A stretch of 64,000 nucleotides of DNA, taken from NCBI GenBank assembly GCA_018970725.1, contig JAGWVU010000019.1:27635-91634 (forward strand), read 5' to 3'. Source of the DNA: Verrucomicrobiota bacterium. GTDB lineage: Bacteria; Verrucomicrobiota; Verrucomicrobiia; Verrucomicrobiales; DEV007. The translations under genes were made by a program, and so were the position numbers. Shown here in pieces: positions 17,464 through 25,690 of this stretch. Each line of letters begins with the position of its first letter. Within the stretch, counting starts at the first letter, position 1. The notes below the pieces were generated by a model, which worked only from the letters and a program-made list of their open reading frames with translations, did no database searches and was not told where the DNA came from.

Positions 17464-18163
17464 CGGAGTATTGCTCGTCGACAAGGCTCCGGACATGACA
17501 TCCCATGATGTCGTGGCCATCGCCCGTCGTTGCCTCGGAACCAAAAAAATCGGCCATTGCGGAACGCTGGATCCGATGGCCACCGGTCTGCTGATTTTGG
17601 TGATCGGCAAGGCCACGAAGATCCAAGATCTGCTGATGGCCGAGGACAAAGAGTATGAAGGCACCGTGACCCTCGGCCAGTGCACCTCCACCCAGGACCG
17701 CCAGGGGGAAGTCACGGACGAACGGGAGGTCCCCGCCTTCGCGGACGAAGTGATTCACGAGGCTTTTGCCCGCTTCGACGGGGATTTCCACCAAATCCCG
17801 CCGATGGTTTCCGCGATCAAGAAAGACGGCGTCCGCCTCTACAAACTGGCCCGCCAAGGCCAGGACGTGGAACGGGAACCGCGCCTCGTCCACGTTTACG
17901 CCCACGAAATCAAGCGGATCGCCCTGCCCGAAATCGATTTCCGGGTCGTCTGCAGCAAGGGGTTCTACGTCCGGACCTATGCGCACGACGTCGGCCAAGC
18001 CCTCGGTTGCGGCGGGCACCTCAGCAGCCTCCGCCGCACCCGCTCCGGGAGATTCACCCTGGCCCGGTCCGCGTCCATGACCGACCTCATGGGAGGAAAC
18101 CGCGAGGCCGTTCTGGGCAAATTGCTCAGCCTGCCGGAAGTCTCCCGACTGCGCGGCGCCTGA
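17447..18163 (+). CDS. truB: tRNA pseudouridine-55 synthase TruB
   Basis: Converts U55 of the tRNA T-loop to pseudouridine. The 238-residue protein has the core TruB motifs GVLLVDKAPDMTSHDVV, the catalytic Asp segment GHCGTLDPMATGLL, YEGTVTLGQCTSTQDRQGEV, IPPMVSAIKKDGVRLYKLAR and GFYVRTYAHDVG. It is short because only a minimal C-terminal extension is present in place of a full PUA domain. Two adjacent ATG codons (17447 and 17450) can serve as start, both inside the end of nrnA. The upstream part of the open frame is a shadow. The next gene, ribF, starts five bases after the stop. Confidence 0.95.
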   Translation: MMEPPDGVLLVDKAPDMTSHDVVAIARRCLGTKKIGHCGTLDPMATGLLILVIGKATKIQDLLMAEDKEYEGTVTLGQCTSTQDRQGEVTDEREVPAFADEVIHEAFARFDGDFHQIPPMVSAIKKDGVRLYKLARQGQDVEREPRLVHVYAHEIKRIALPEIDFRVVCSKGFYVRTYAHDVGQALGCGGHLSSLRRTRSGRFTLARSASMTDLMGGNREAVLGKLLSLPEVSRLRGA

Positions 18164-18168
18164 CCGCG

Positions 18169-19101
18169 ATGACCACCATCCAGCGCATCCAGGACCTGGC
18201 TCGTTTCCCCGCGCCCCATCATCTGGCGATCGGCGTCTTCGATGGTCTTCACCTCGGACACCAGACCGTTTGGGCCCAGGCCGCTCTTCATGCCCGGGAA
18301 AGCGGGGGCACCGCCATTCTGGTCAGCTTCGATCCCCATCCCAGGGCCGTCCTCTCTCCGGGGAATGCGCCGCCCATCCTCACCCATACCCACCACAAAC
18401 TCCGCATCGCCGCCCGCCTCGGGATCGAGGCCGTCCTCATCGTCCCCTTCGACCGGGATTTCGCCAACCGCCCGGGCGACAGTTTCGTGGCGGATTTGCA
18501 TCGCCACAGTCCTGGTCTCGCCGAAATCTGCGTGGGCCGGGACTGGCAGTTCGGGCACAATCGTTCGGGCAATTTCACCCGCTTGGAGGAACTCGGCCGG
18601 CACTACGGATTCGCCGCCACCGGTCTGGATCCGCTTGTCATCGACGGGTCCCCGGTCAGCAGCACCCGGATTCGCGAACTTGTGGGAGCGGGAGATCTCG
18701 GCGCGGCCAAACGGCTCCTTGGCCGGGATTACTCCGTGCTGGGGACCGTGGTGGCCGGGGAGCAACTGGGCCGGAAGATCGGCTTTCCCACCGCCAACCT
18801 CGCGGTGGAGAACGAACAACTGCCCCCCGGAGGCGTCTACGCGGTGCTGGCCGCCCTGAAGGAGGGGGAACTCCTTCCCGGCGTGGCCAATCTGGGCCGC
18901 CGCCCCACTGTTTCCAGTTCCGGTGAAAGCCGCTTGGAAGTGCATCTGCTGGACCATTCATCCGCGGATTTTTACGGGGAGATCATGGAAGTTTGGTTTT
19001 TCCAGCACCTCCGCCCTGAGCGGAAGTTCGCGGGATTGGACGCCCTGCAAGCGCAGATCCGGGAGGATGCCCTCGAAGCCCGCCGGGCCTTGGGCAGTTG
19101 A
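18169..19101 (+). CDS. ribF: Bifunctional riboflavin kinase / FAD synthetase
   Basis: A 310-residue enzyme that phosphorylates riboflavin to FMN and adenylates FMN to FAD. The N-terminal nucleotidyltransferase half has IGVFDGLHLGHQ, SFDPHPRAVLSP, FDRDFANRPGDSFVADL, GRDWQFGHNRSGN and SSTRIRELVGAGDL. The C-terminal flavokinase half has GRKIGFPTANLAV, PPGGVYAV, GVANLGRRPTV and EVHLLDHSSADFYGE. ATG 18169 was chosen; the longer open frame overlaps truB. It is the last gene of the nusA-to-ribF operon, before an exported-protein gene 34 bases downstream. Confidence 0.95.
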   Translation: MTTIQRIQDLARFPAPHHLAIGVFDGLHLGHQTVWAQAALHARESGGTAILVSFDPHPRAVLSPGNAPPILTHTHHKLRIAARLGIEAVLIVPFDRDFANRPGDSFVADLHRHSPGLAEICVGRDWQFGHNRSGNFTRLEELGRHYGFAATGLDPLVIDGSPVSSTRIRELVGAGDLGAAKRLLGRDYSVLGTVVAGEQLGRKIGFPTANLAVENEQLPPGGVYAVLAALKEGELLPGVANLGRRPTVSSSGESRLEVHLLDHSSADFYGEIMEVWFFQHLRPERKFAGLDALQAQIREDALEARRALGS

Positions 19102-19135
19102 TTCGTGCCTAACTCCGGCCTACGTTCGGAGCCTC

Positions 19136-22100
19136 GTGTCTCCCACCCGCGCCGTCTCTCTCCTCCCGCTGCTCGCCGTCCTGGCCGCCGCGCTTTCCGC
19201 CCCTTTGTCCGGTCAGGAGGCCCCGGGGCTCCGCTCGGTCGCCTTGTACCCGAGATCCGCAAAGGGCACGCCCACCGCCCCGCTCTTCACCCGGCTCGGC
19301 CCGGAACACACCCGGCTCGGGTTCTCCGGACGGATCGCCACCTTGCATGAACAAAAGCGGCTCTATCTCTCCGCTTTCGCCGCCGGAAGCCTCGCCCTGG
19401 GAGATCTGGATGGCGATTCCCTGACGGATCTCTTCGTGGCCGGAGGTGGGGAAGACAACCGGCTCTACCTGCAGGGAGAGGACCTGACGTTCGTGGATGT
19501 CACGGCAGGCCTTCCGATCGAAGGCGCCGGTCTCTGGTCTTCCAGCGCGGTGATCGTGGACATCGACCATGACGGGGACAACGACCTCCACGTCTGTCAC
19601 TATGACCAACCCAACCAGTTGTTCCTCAACCAGCTCAAGGAAACCGGCAAACTCGCCTTCACCGAGGCGGCGAAGCGGTTCGGCCTGGATATCGCCGATG
19701 CCAGTCTCATGGCCGCTTTCGCGGATTACGACCTCGACGGCGATCTCGATCTCTTCCTCCTGACCCATCGGCTCCTCCGGGAAAACGGCCGCCCTGCCGC
19801 GGCCCTCCAGGTGCAAACGACCGATCGCGGAAACCGGCTCACGGTGACCGGTGAACTGGCGCGGTATTACGCCGTGGCGGATCATCCCGATCCCTCCGGC
19901 AAATGGACCTACCGGGAACACGGCCGGCCCGACCTCCTCTACCGCAACGACAACGGAGTTTTCCGGGACGTGACCGCTGCCGCCGGTCTTTTGTCCGAGC
20001 CCGCCTCGGGAACTTGCGCACTCTGGTGGGACTTCGACGAGGATGGATGGCCGGATCTTTACGTCGGCAACGAGGATGCCCCCCACCGGCTCTACCGGAA
20101 CTCCGGCAAGGGGACGTTCACCGAGGTGGGCCGGGATCTGCTCCCCTACGGTCCCACCCCGGCGCGCGGTTGCACCACCGTGGATGCCAACGGGGACGGA
20201 CATCCCGATCTTCTTGTGGGCACCCTCTCCGGCCGGACCCATTACCAACGACACACCGCAAGGACCGATCCCGGAACCACGCACAACGCCCTCTATCTCT
20301 CGACCGGCACGAACGCTTTCCTTGAAGGAGGCTGGCTCGGCGGCCTGGCCCGGACGGGATACACGTGGTCGGTCGTCGGCGGCGACCTGGATCTCGATGG
20401 CCGGGAAGATGTTTTCTTCACCAACGGATCCGCCCGCCATTTCTCACACGCCGATCTCCCCGAACCCGGGCACGAACAACTCGTGGGCCGGACCTTGTGG
20501 GATGTTTACGAGACCACCACCCGCGAACTGCGCCAGGCCAACCTCGCCTTTCGCGGCTCCGCCTCCCTGCCGTTGCCCGATGTCTCCGCACCGTGGGGGC
20601 TCGATCTGGTCGGCATGAGTTATTCCTGCGCCCCGGCGGATCTCGACAATGACGGGGATCTGGACCTCACCGTCTGCGGCTTGGACGATCCGGTTTTCGT
20701 TTTCCGGAACGAAAGCCCGGACCATCACTCCATCCGCCTCCGCTTGGAAGGAGCCAAAGCCAACCGTCCCGGCATCGGCGCCCGCATCATCGTGACCACG
20801 CCCATGGGCCGCCAAACGCGGGAAATCCGCACCGCCCATGGCTACCTGACCACGGGCGATGGCACCGCCCATTTCGGTTTGGGCCCGCACCGCAAGGTCT
20901 CCTTGCTGCAGGTTCATTGGCCCGGCGGCACCGTGCAGGAGTTCCGGGACCTGCCCGCCGACCGGCTTTATACCGTCACGGAACCAGCCGCCCGCAAGGC
21001 GCGTCCAATCCCCCCCGCTCCCGCCACGCCCCTGTTCGCCCCGGCGGACTGCCTCGCGGAACGCTCGGACGCGCCCCCTCCCCGGGAACTACCGTCCCTG
21101 CCCATTCCGCTTTCCCGGCTCGGCCCCTGCCAGGCGTGGGGCGATGTCGATGGCGACGGCAAGCCGGATCTTTACCTCGGCGGCACCCCGGGCAAACCCG
21201 GGCGCCTTCTCTACAATCGATCCTCTTCCAAGGACAAGTTCCGCTTCACCCAATCCACCCAATGGCTCTTCGATACCCACGCGGACCGCGAAGACACCAC
21301 CGCCCTGTTCTTCGATGCAAACGGTGATGGCTTGCCCGACCTCTACGTCGGCAGTGGAGCCCGCGGGCAGGAGGAAGGGGACGCGACCTTGCGCGACCGC
21401 CTCTACATCAATGAAGGCTCCGGCTATTTCGACGAGGAATCCTTCCGCCTCCCGGATCTTCGGGAAAACACCTCGACGCTCTCCGCCGCGGACTTCGACC
21501 GCGATGGTGATCTCGATCTGTTCACCGGCTTTCTCGGCCAACCGGGAGCCTATCCGCTGCCGGCCGGGGGTCGCCTCCTGCAAAACCAGGAGGGCAGGGA
21601 ATTCACCGACGTCACCACCGACCGAGCCCCGGGCCTCGACGCCGCCGGGCGGATCACAGGTTCCCTCTGGACGGATTGCGATGGCGATGGTTGGCCCGAA
21701 CTCGTCGTCGCCCAGGACCGCGGCCCCATCCTCATCCACGCCAATCGCCGGGGCACGCTCTCCCCGGCCGCCCAAGCGTCGCCCGCCGGCCACTGGAACG
21801 CGATCGCCGCCGCGGATCTTGATCAGGATGGCGACATGGACCTGGCGGCCGCCAATTGGGGACTCAACCACGCCAACCCGGCCGGACCGGAAGCCCCCGA
21901 TGCCGTCTTCGCCGGGGATCTGCCGGGAGACGAACCCTTCGTGACCATCGAGGCCTATCGGGAAGACCGGGTCTGGTATCCGCGCCGCGGTCTCTCCTTC
22001 TGGCGGCGGCATCTGCCCGGGCTCTTTCCCGCGGAAATGACCCATCACCAATTCGCCAGCCGGTCCCTGGAGCAGCTCTTCAGCCTCGAACGACTCCGCG

Positions 22101-22852
22101 CGCTCACCCTGGCCAAGGCCGTGGAATCACGCTCCGGATTTTTCACGAACGATGGCCACGGTCGCTTCACCTTCACGCCCTTCCCCGCGATCGCCCAAAT
22201 CGCTCCAGCCTTCGGCCTTGTCTTGGAGGACTTCGACCGGGACGGACTCCCCGACTGTTATCTGGCCCAGAACCACACCGCCCCGCCGGAAGATTTCGGC
22301 CCCATGGCGGGGGGCGCGGGTCAACTCCTCCGCAACACCGGCCTGTCCGCCCCACCGGAAAACCGCTTCCTCGCCCTCCCCGCCTCCGCCAGCGGGATCC
22401 AGCTCCCCGGAGATGGACGCAGCGCCGTCGCTCTGGACCTGAACGCGGACGACCTCCCCGATCTCGTGACGACCCGCCTCGGCCAGCCGCCTTCCGTGCT
22501 CCTCAACCAACGCCCGCAAGCCAACCCCGCCCTGTCCGTTTCCCTCCGCGGTCCTGCCCGCAACCTGCAGGCCGTCGGTGCCCGCATCGTTCTGCAAGCG
22601 GACGGCCTGCCCCTCCAGAGCCGGGAAATCCGCGCCGGGGAAGGATTCCGCTCCGGTTGCCTCACGCCTCCGGTCTTCGTCCTCCCCCAGCCCGGTGGTC
22701 CGCCTCCGGAAATCCGGGTCCTCTGGCCGGACGGCACCCTGACCCGTCAACCGGCCCCGGATCAAGGCGGTCGACTCGAAATCCCCCATCCCACCCTGTC
22801 CCCTCCCCTGCCGGCGGAGGGCGCGGAGGGTTCTCCTCCCGGGCTTCCATGA
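19136..22852 (+). CDS. Exported FG-GAP/VCBS protein with two ASPIC domains
   Basis: A 1238-residue secreted protein related to CRTAC1/ASPIC-UnbV proteins. GTG 19136 is preceded by a GGAG site and opens a good signal peptide (VSPTRAVSLLPLLAVLAAALSAPLSGQ). I count fourteen calcium-binding FG-GAP motifs of the DxDxDGxxD kind. Seven (for example DIDHDGDND, DYDLDGDLD, DFDEDGWPD) come before a first ASPIC/UnbV domain at about 610-690, and seven (DVDGDGKPD, DFDRDGDLD and others) before a second at the C-terminus. The protein is thus two complete propeller-plus-ASPIC modules in tandem. It probably sits in the periplasm or on the surface and binds carbohydrate or protein; no enzyme activity is evident. 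Confidence 0.88.
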   Translation: MSPTRAVSLLPLLAVLAAALSAPLSGQEAPGLRSVALYPRSAKGTPTAPLFTRLGPEHTRLGFSGRIATLHEQKRLYLSAFAAGSLALGDLDGDSLTDLFVAGGGEDNRLYLQGEDLTFVDVTAGLPIEGAGLWSSSAVIVDIDHDGDNDLHVCHYDQPNQLFLNQLKETGKLAFTEAAKRFGLDIADASLMAAFADYDLDGDLDLFLLTHRLLRENGRPAAALQVQTTDRGNRLTVTGELARYYAVADHPDPSGKWTYREHGRPDLLYRNDNGVFRDVTAAAGLLSEPASGTCALWWDFDEDGWPDLYVGNEDAPHRLYRNSGKGTFTEVGRDLLPYGPTPARGCTTVDANGDGHPDLLVGTLSGRTHYQRHTARTDPGTTHNALYLSTGTNAFLEGGWLGGLARTGYTWSVVGGDLDLDGREDVFFTNGSARHFSHADLPEPGHEQLVGRTLWDVYETTTRELRQANLAFRGSASLPLPDVSAPWGLDLVGMSYSCAPADLDNDGDLDLTVCGLDDPVFVFRNESPDHHSIRLRLEGAKANRPGIGARIIVTTPMGRQTREIRTAHGYLTTGDGTAHFGLGPHRKVSLLQVHWPGGTVQEFRDLPADRLYTVTEPAARKARPIPPAPATPLFAPADCLAERSDAPPPRELPSLPIPLSRLGPCQAWGDVDGDGKPDLYLGGTPGKPGRLLYNRSSSKDKFRFTQSTQWLFDTHADREDTTALFFDANGDGLPDLYVGSGARGQEEGDATLRDRLYINEGSGYFDEESFRLPDLRENTSTLSAADFDRDGDLDLFTGFLGQPGAYPLPAGGRLLQNQEGREFTDVTTDRAPGLDAAGRITGSLWTDCDGDGWPELVVAQDRGPILIHANRRGTLSPAAQASPAGHWNAIAAADLDQDGDMDLAAANWGLNHANPAGPEAPDAVFAGDLPGDEPFVTIEAYREDRVWYPRRGLSFWRRHLPGLFPAEMTHHQFASRSLEQLFSLERLRALTLAKAVESRSGFFTNDGHGRFTFTPFPAIAQIAPAFGLVLEDFDRDGLPDCYLAQNHTAPPEDFGPMAGGAGQLLRNTGLSAPPENRFLALPASASGIQLPGDGRSAVALDLNADDLPDLVTTRLGQPPSVLLNQRPQANPALSVSLRGPARNLQAVGARIVLQADGLPLQSREIRAGEGFRSGCLTPPVFVLPQPGGPPPEIRVLWPDGTLTRQPAPDQGGRLEIPHPTLSPPLPAEGAEGSPPGLP

Positions 22853-22863
22853 CCACAAGCGGC

Positions 22864-22883
22864 GGGGGCTCTCAGCCCTTTTT
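22864..22883 (+). terminator. Short intrinsic terminator after the FG-GAP gene
   Basis: GGGCT (22866-22870), loop CTC and AGCCC (22874-22878) form a five-pair hairpin followed by TTTTT. It lies 12 bases beyond the FG-GAP stop codon and overlaps the 3' end of the convergent VIT/VWA gene. Confidence 0.55.
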
Positions 22884-25124
22884 CAGGGAGTCCAGCTCCC
22901 GCAGAACGGCTCGGGCCGCCTCCCCCTCCAGATTTCCGCTCACCCAGGCCTCGAAAAGGCCGAACCGCTGCTGGGGGTCGTCACTGGTCTTCAGGCTGCT
23001 GATCAAAGCATACCAAGCCAGCTTGCGCTCCGCTTCAAGCGATGCATCCGCCTCCATCCAAGTCCTCAGCAGATCCGCAAGGGCCTGGAACGATTGCTTC
23101 TTCAGGCCAAGCAACGGCGCCAACGAGTCCAGATCCGGCCCAAACCAGGATTGCCAGAGCCGCCTCAAAGGCCATGAGTTGTCCTCTCTAAGCACGCTCG
23201 GGGCTAAGGATCGGCGAAAACGATGACCAACATCGCGTGATAGGCTGAAAAACATCGCCGGCGGAGCCTGCAGGATCACACCATCGCAGGCGCTACTAGC
23301 CAGCATCATGGAAGGTTGATCCACCTCCAGGTTCGGCCCCGGCAGCAGCACTCTCTCCGCTTCATCCCAAGCGAGGAACGCGGTGGTCTGGGAGAGCAGG
23401 TTGGCGGCACAGGCCAGGGCCGCCGCTTCCTCTTCCAGCTTCATCCCGTCCAAAACCTGGATCTTTTCCCGTTGCCAAAGCAAGCGCGGCCCCGGACCCG
23501 CCGCAGGTTCCAAGGGGATGGGGAAACTCATCTCCCTTCCCCCGGCCTCCGCTTCTCCCCACAGCACGAGTTGGGCCGTGGGATCAGCGGAACGCACAGA
23601 GAGGGTGACCGCGTCCCCCGCCCAGAGCGAGGGCATCTCCTTTCCCGTCACCTCCCAAGGCCCTTCCGCCCGGAGGTTCCCAAGGACCCGGCTGCCCATT
23701 TTCCTTGCCAACCCGGCCACCAGACCGGGGATGTCATCCTGCGGCGCGACCAAGGTGGAACTTCCCCCGTTTTCCTCCGCCATCCGGCGCAGAAACGCAT
23801 CGTTCACCGCATCGCCAATCCCGAACGTGTGCACCTGCAGGTCCCCCCGCCGGGCAGCCAGCGTGTTGAGAATGGCGGACTCATTGCCCAATTCACCGTC
23901 CGTCAAGACCACCAGCACCGACCGCCTCCCCGGGGACCGGTGAAGTTGCTCCACCTCCAGCACGTGCTTCAAAGCGGGCAGCAGTTCGGTGCCCCCGTCC
24001 GGTGACCAGTCCTCCAGGTTGGCCATCGCCGGATCCTCCAGCAGGGTCGCGGCCTGGAACGGCTTTTCCGCATGATCCCGGTAGTCGCTGGCGTAATACG
24101 TCACCCATGCCCGGTCGAGCGGCCCCAGCTTCTTCAGAAATTCCCGGAAAGCCCGCGCGCAAGCCCGCCATTTCAGCCCGTCCATGCTTCCGGAATGGTC
24201 CGCCAAAAAGTAAAAATCCCGCGGCGCTTCCTGATCGGCCGACTCCATCGGCGGGGCCACCAGCCGGACCAACGCGTAGCGATATCCTTCGGATTCCGTC
24301 TCCCACCCCACCGTTGCCATTCCTTCCGACGCGCAACGCATCCGGATCACCAGATCACGATCCGGCACCTCCGCGTTCCCCAACAGGGAAACCCGCAGCT
24401 TTCCTTCCTCCCGACTCACCCGCAAGGCATGCGAAGGAGAACAAAACCCGTTCACGTCCCATCCCGCCGGTTCCACCCTCCCCTCAACCGAAAAATAGGC
24501 CGCGTCCGGATGCAGGCTGTCGATCCGCGGCGGAGTGATCCGCGATGCGTCCGGCACCTGGTCCGTGTCCCTCGCGATGCCCCGGCCGGATGAACTCCTG
24601 AGCAACGGCCTGCCGGGAATGTAACGCACCCCCGGCGTCAAGGGAATCCGGAAGGAAGCCTCACCGACGCCCCCGTCCCGCTCGAGCCGCTGCAAATAAC
24701 CGAGCCGCATCACCACGGTATCCCCGGGAGCCAGATTCCCCAGCTGCAGTTCAAAGAGGTTGTCCCGCACTGTCTCCACCAAAGCCGTCCGGTGCCCCAG
24801 CTGCTTTTTCTCCGCCGCCACCCGGCGCGCTTCATCGACCGGCGTGACTTTGGCCACCACGGACCGCCCGTTCACCAGCATCTCACACCGGTAGACCGCC
24901 GCCCCGTAGGGTAGGGGGAAACTGTAGGTAACATCCATCCCCACGTTCTGGTTCTGGTAGTAAATCTGGTCGATGCCGACTTCCACCAAGTCACCGGTCA
25001 GGTCGAAATGCACTTCAACCCCCTTGAGCGGGAGTTGCACGCGGGTCTGGTCCAGCCAACCGATCAGACCGGCGGCCTGATTGTCGGGGCGTTTCGAGGG
25101 TTGTTGATTCCTAGTTAGGCTCAT
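22872..25124 (-). CDS. VIT and von Willebrand A domain protein
   Basis: A 750-residue protein combining an N-terminal VIT (vault/inter-alpha-trypsin) domain (about residues 25-150, with VGIDQIYYQNQNVGMDVTYSFPLPYGAAV and RTALVETVRDNLFELQL) and a von Willebrand A domain (about 300-475). The A domain has the metal-site motif DHSGSM near residue 308 and LVVLTDGELGNE. No signal peptide or C-terminal anchor is obvious, so it may act in the cytoplasm or use a non-classical route. The gene starts 12 bases after a MerR-type regulator gene on the same strand, with which it must share a promoter. The role is unknown; such pairs suggest inducible expression. Confidence 0.88.
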   Translation of the reverse strand: MSLTRNQQPSKRPDNQAAGLIGWLDQTRVQLPLKGVEVHFDLTGDLVEVGIDQIYYQNQNVGMDVTYSFPLPYGAAVYRCEMLVNGRSVVAKVTPVDEARRVAAEKKQLGHRTALVETVRDNLFELQLGNLAPGDTVVMRLGYLQRLERDGGVGEASFRIPLTPGVRYIPGRPLLRSSSGRGIARDTDQVPDASRITPPRIDSLHPDAAYFSVEGRVEPAGWDVNGFCSPSHALRVSREEGKLRVSLLGNAEVPDRDLVIRMRCASEGMATVGWETESEGYRYALVRLVAPPMESADQEAPRDFYFLADHSGSMDGLKWRACARAFREFLKKLGPLDRAWVTYYASDYRDHAEKPFQAATLLEDPAMANLEDWSPDGGTELLPALKHVLEVEQLHRSPGRRSVLVVLTDGELGNESAILNTLAARRGDLQVHTFGIGDAVNDAFLRRMAEENGGSSTLVAPQDDIPGLVAGLARKMGSRVLGNLRAEGPWEVTGKEMPSLWAGDAVTLSVRSADPTAQLVLWGEAEAGGREMSFPIPLEPAAGPGPRLLWQREKIQVLDGMKLEEEAAALACAANLLSQTTAFLAWDEAERVLLPGPNLEVDQPSMMLASSACDGVILQAPPAMFFSLSRDVGHRFRRSLAPSVLREDNSWPLRRLWQSWFGPDLDSLAPLLGLKKQSFQALADLLRTWMEADASLEAERKLAWYALISSLKTSDDPQQRFGLFEAWVSGNLEGEAARAVLRELDSLKKG

Positions 25125-25136
25125 CGTATATCTTGG

Positions 25137-25631
25137 TTAGGATTGAAGGAGTTTGCGGATTTCGGCGAGAACGCGGGCGTCCGGATCTCCGGCCCCACGG
25201 GACATGAGAAAAAAATCCCCGTTCAGGGGAATCATCCGCCACGTTTCCGGGCGGGCCGGTGGGGACCAGCGCGGCGGGAGCCCCACTTCCCCGCTCAACT
25301 CAGCCAACCCCTCCGTCCGGATCCGCCTCAGGTCCTCCAAGGGACGGCTTTGCAACAACTCCCGGATGCGGCGCAACGGAAGGCCCCGCGCCTGCAACAA
25401 ACGCACCGCCACCAACTGCAAAAAATGCTTCTCCCCATACCCGCGGCCCCCGCCACAATCCGGCGCGTCCAGCAAACCCACCGTCCGATAAAAGCGCAGC
25501 GTCCGCTCCGAAAGATCCTCCGCCGCCTGCCCGCTCGAAGGCAGCACCCCTTGGTCCCGGCACCACCCGTTCACCTCGGCGGCCAACTCCGGCAAGGTAT
25601 ACGACTCCGTTTGTCCCGACTCCAACGACAT
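25137..25631 (-). CDS. MerR-family transcriptional regulator
   Basis: A 164-residue DNA-binding protein. An N-terminal winged-helix region (SYTLPELAAEVNGWCRDQG..., SERTLRFYRTVGLLDAPDCGGGRGYGEKHFLQLVAVRLLQARGLPLRRIRELLQS) matches MerR regulators: the RTLRFYRTVGLL segment and the GYGEKH wing are characteristic. The short C-terminal region, about 60 residues, would hold the sensor part and has only one Cys-free helix visible. ATG 25631 was chosen over an upstream ATG at 25694, which would read through the operator dyad and an A-rich run. It is the first gene of a pair with the VIT/VWA gene and probably controls both. Signal unknown. Confidence 0.85.
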   Translation of the reverse strand: MSLESGQTESYTLPELAAEVNGWCRDQGVLPSSGQAAEDLSERTLRFYRTVGLLDAPDCGGGRGYGEKHFLQLVAVRLLQARGLPLRRIRELLQSRPLEDLRRIRTEGLAELSGEVGLPPRWSPPARPETWRMIPLNGDFFLMSRGAGDPDARVLAEIRKLLQS

Positions 25632-25632
25632 G

Positions 25633-25650
25633 TTCCTGTTTTTACAGGAA
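25633..25650. promoter_or_regulatory. Dyad TTCCTGT-N4-ACAGGAA at the merR start
   Basis: A perfect 7-bp inverted repeat with a 4-base spacer lies directly upstream of the MerR-type ATG at 25631. MerR regulators bind dyads inside their own promoters, so this is a good candidate for the operator of the merR-VIT/VWA pair. Confidence 0.6.
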
Positions 25651-25690
25651 ACAGTGTCGAAATGCAAACAAAAAAAAACCGCCACTCCCT

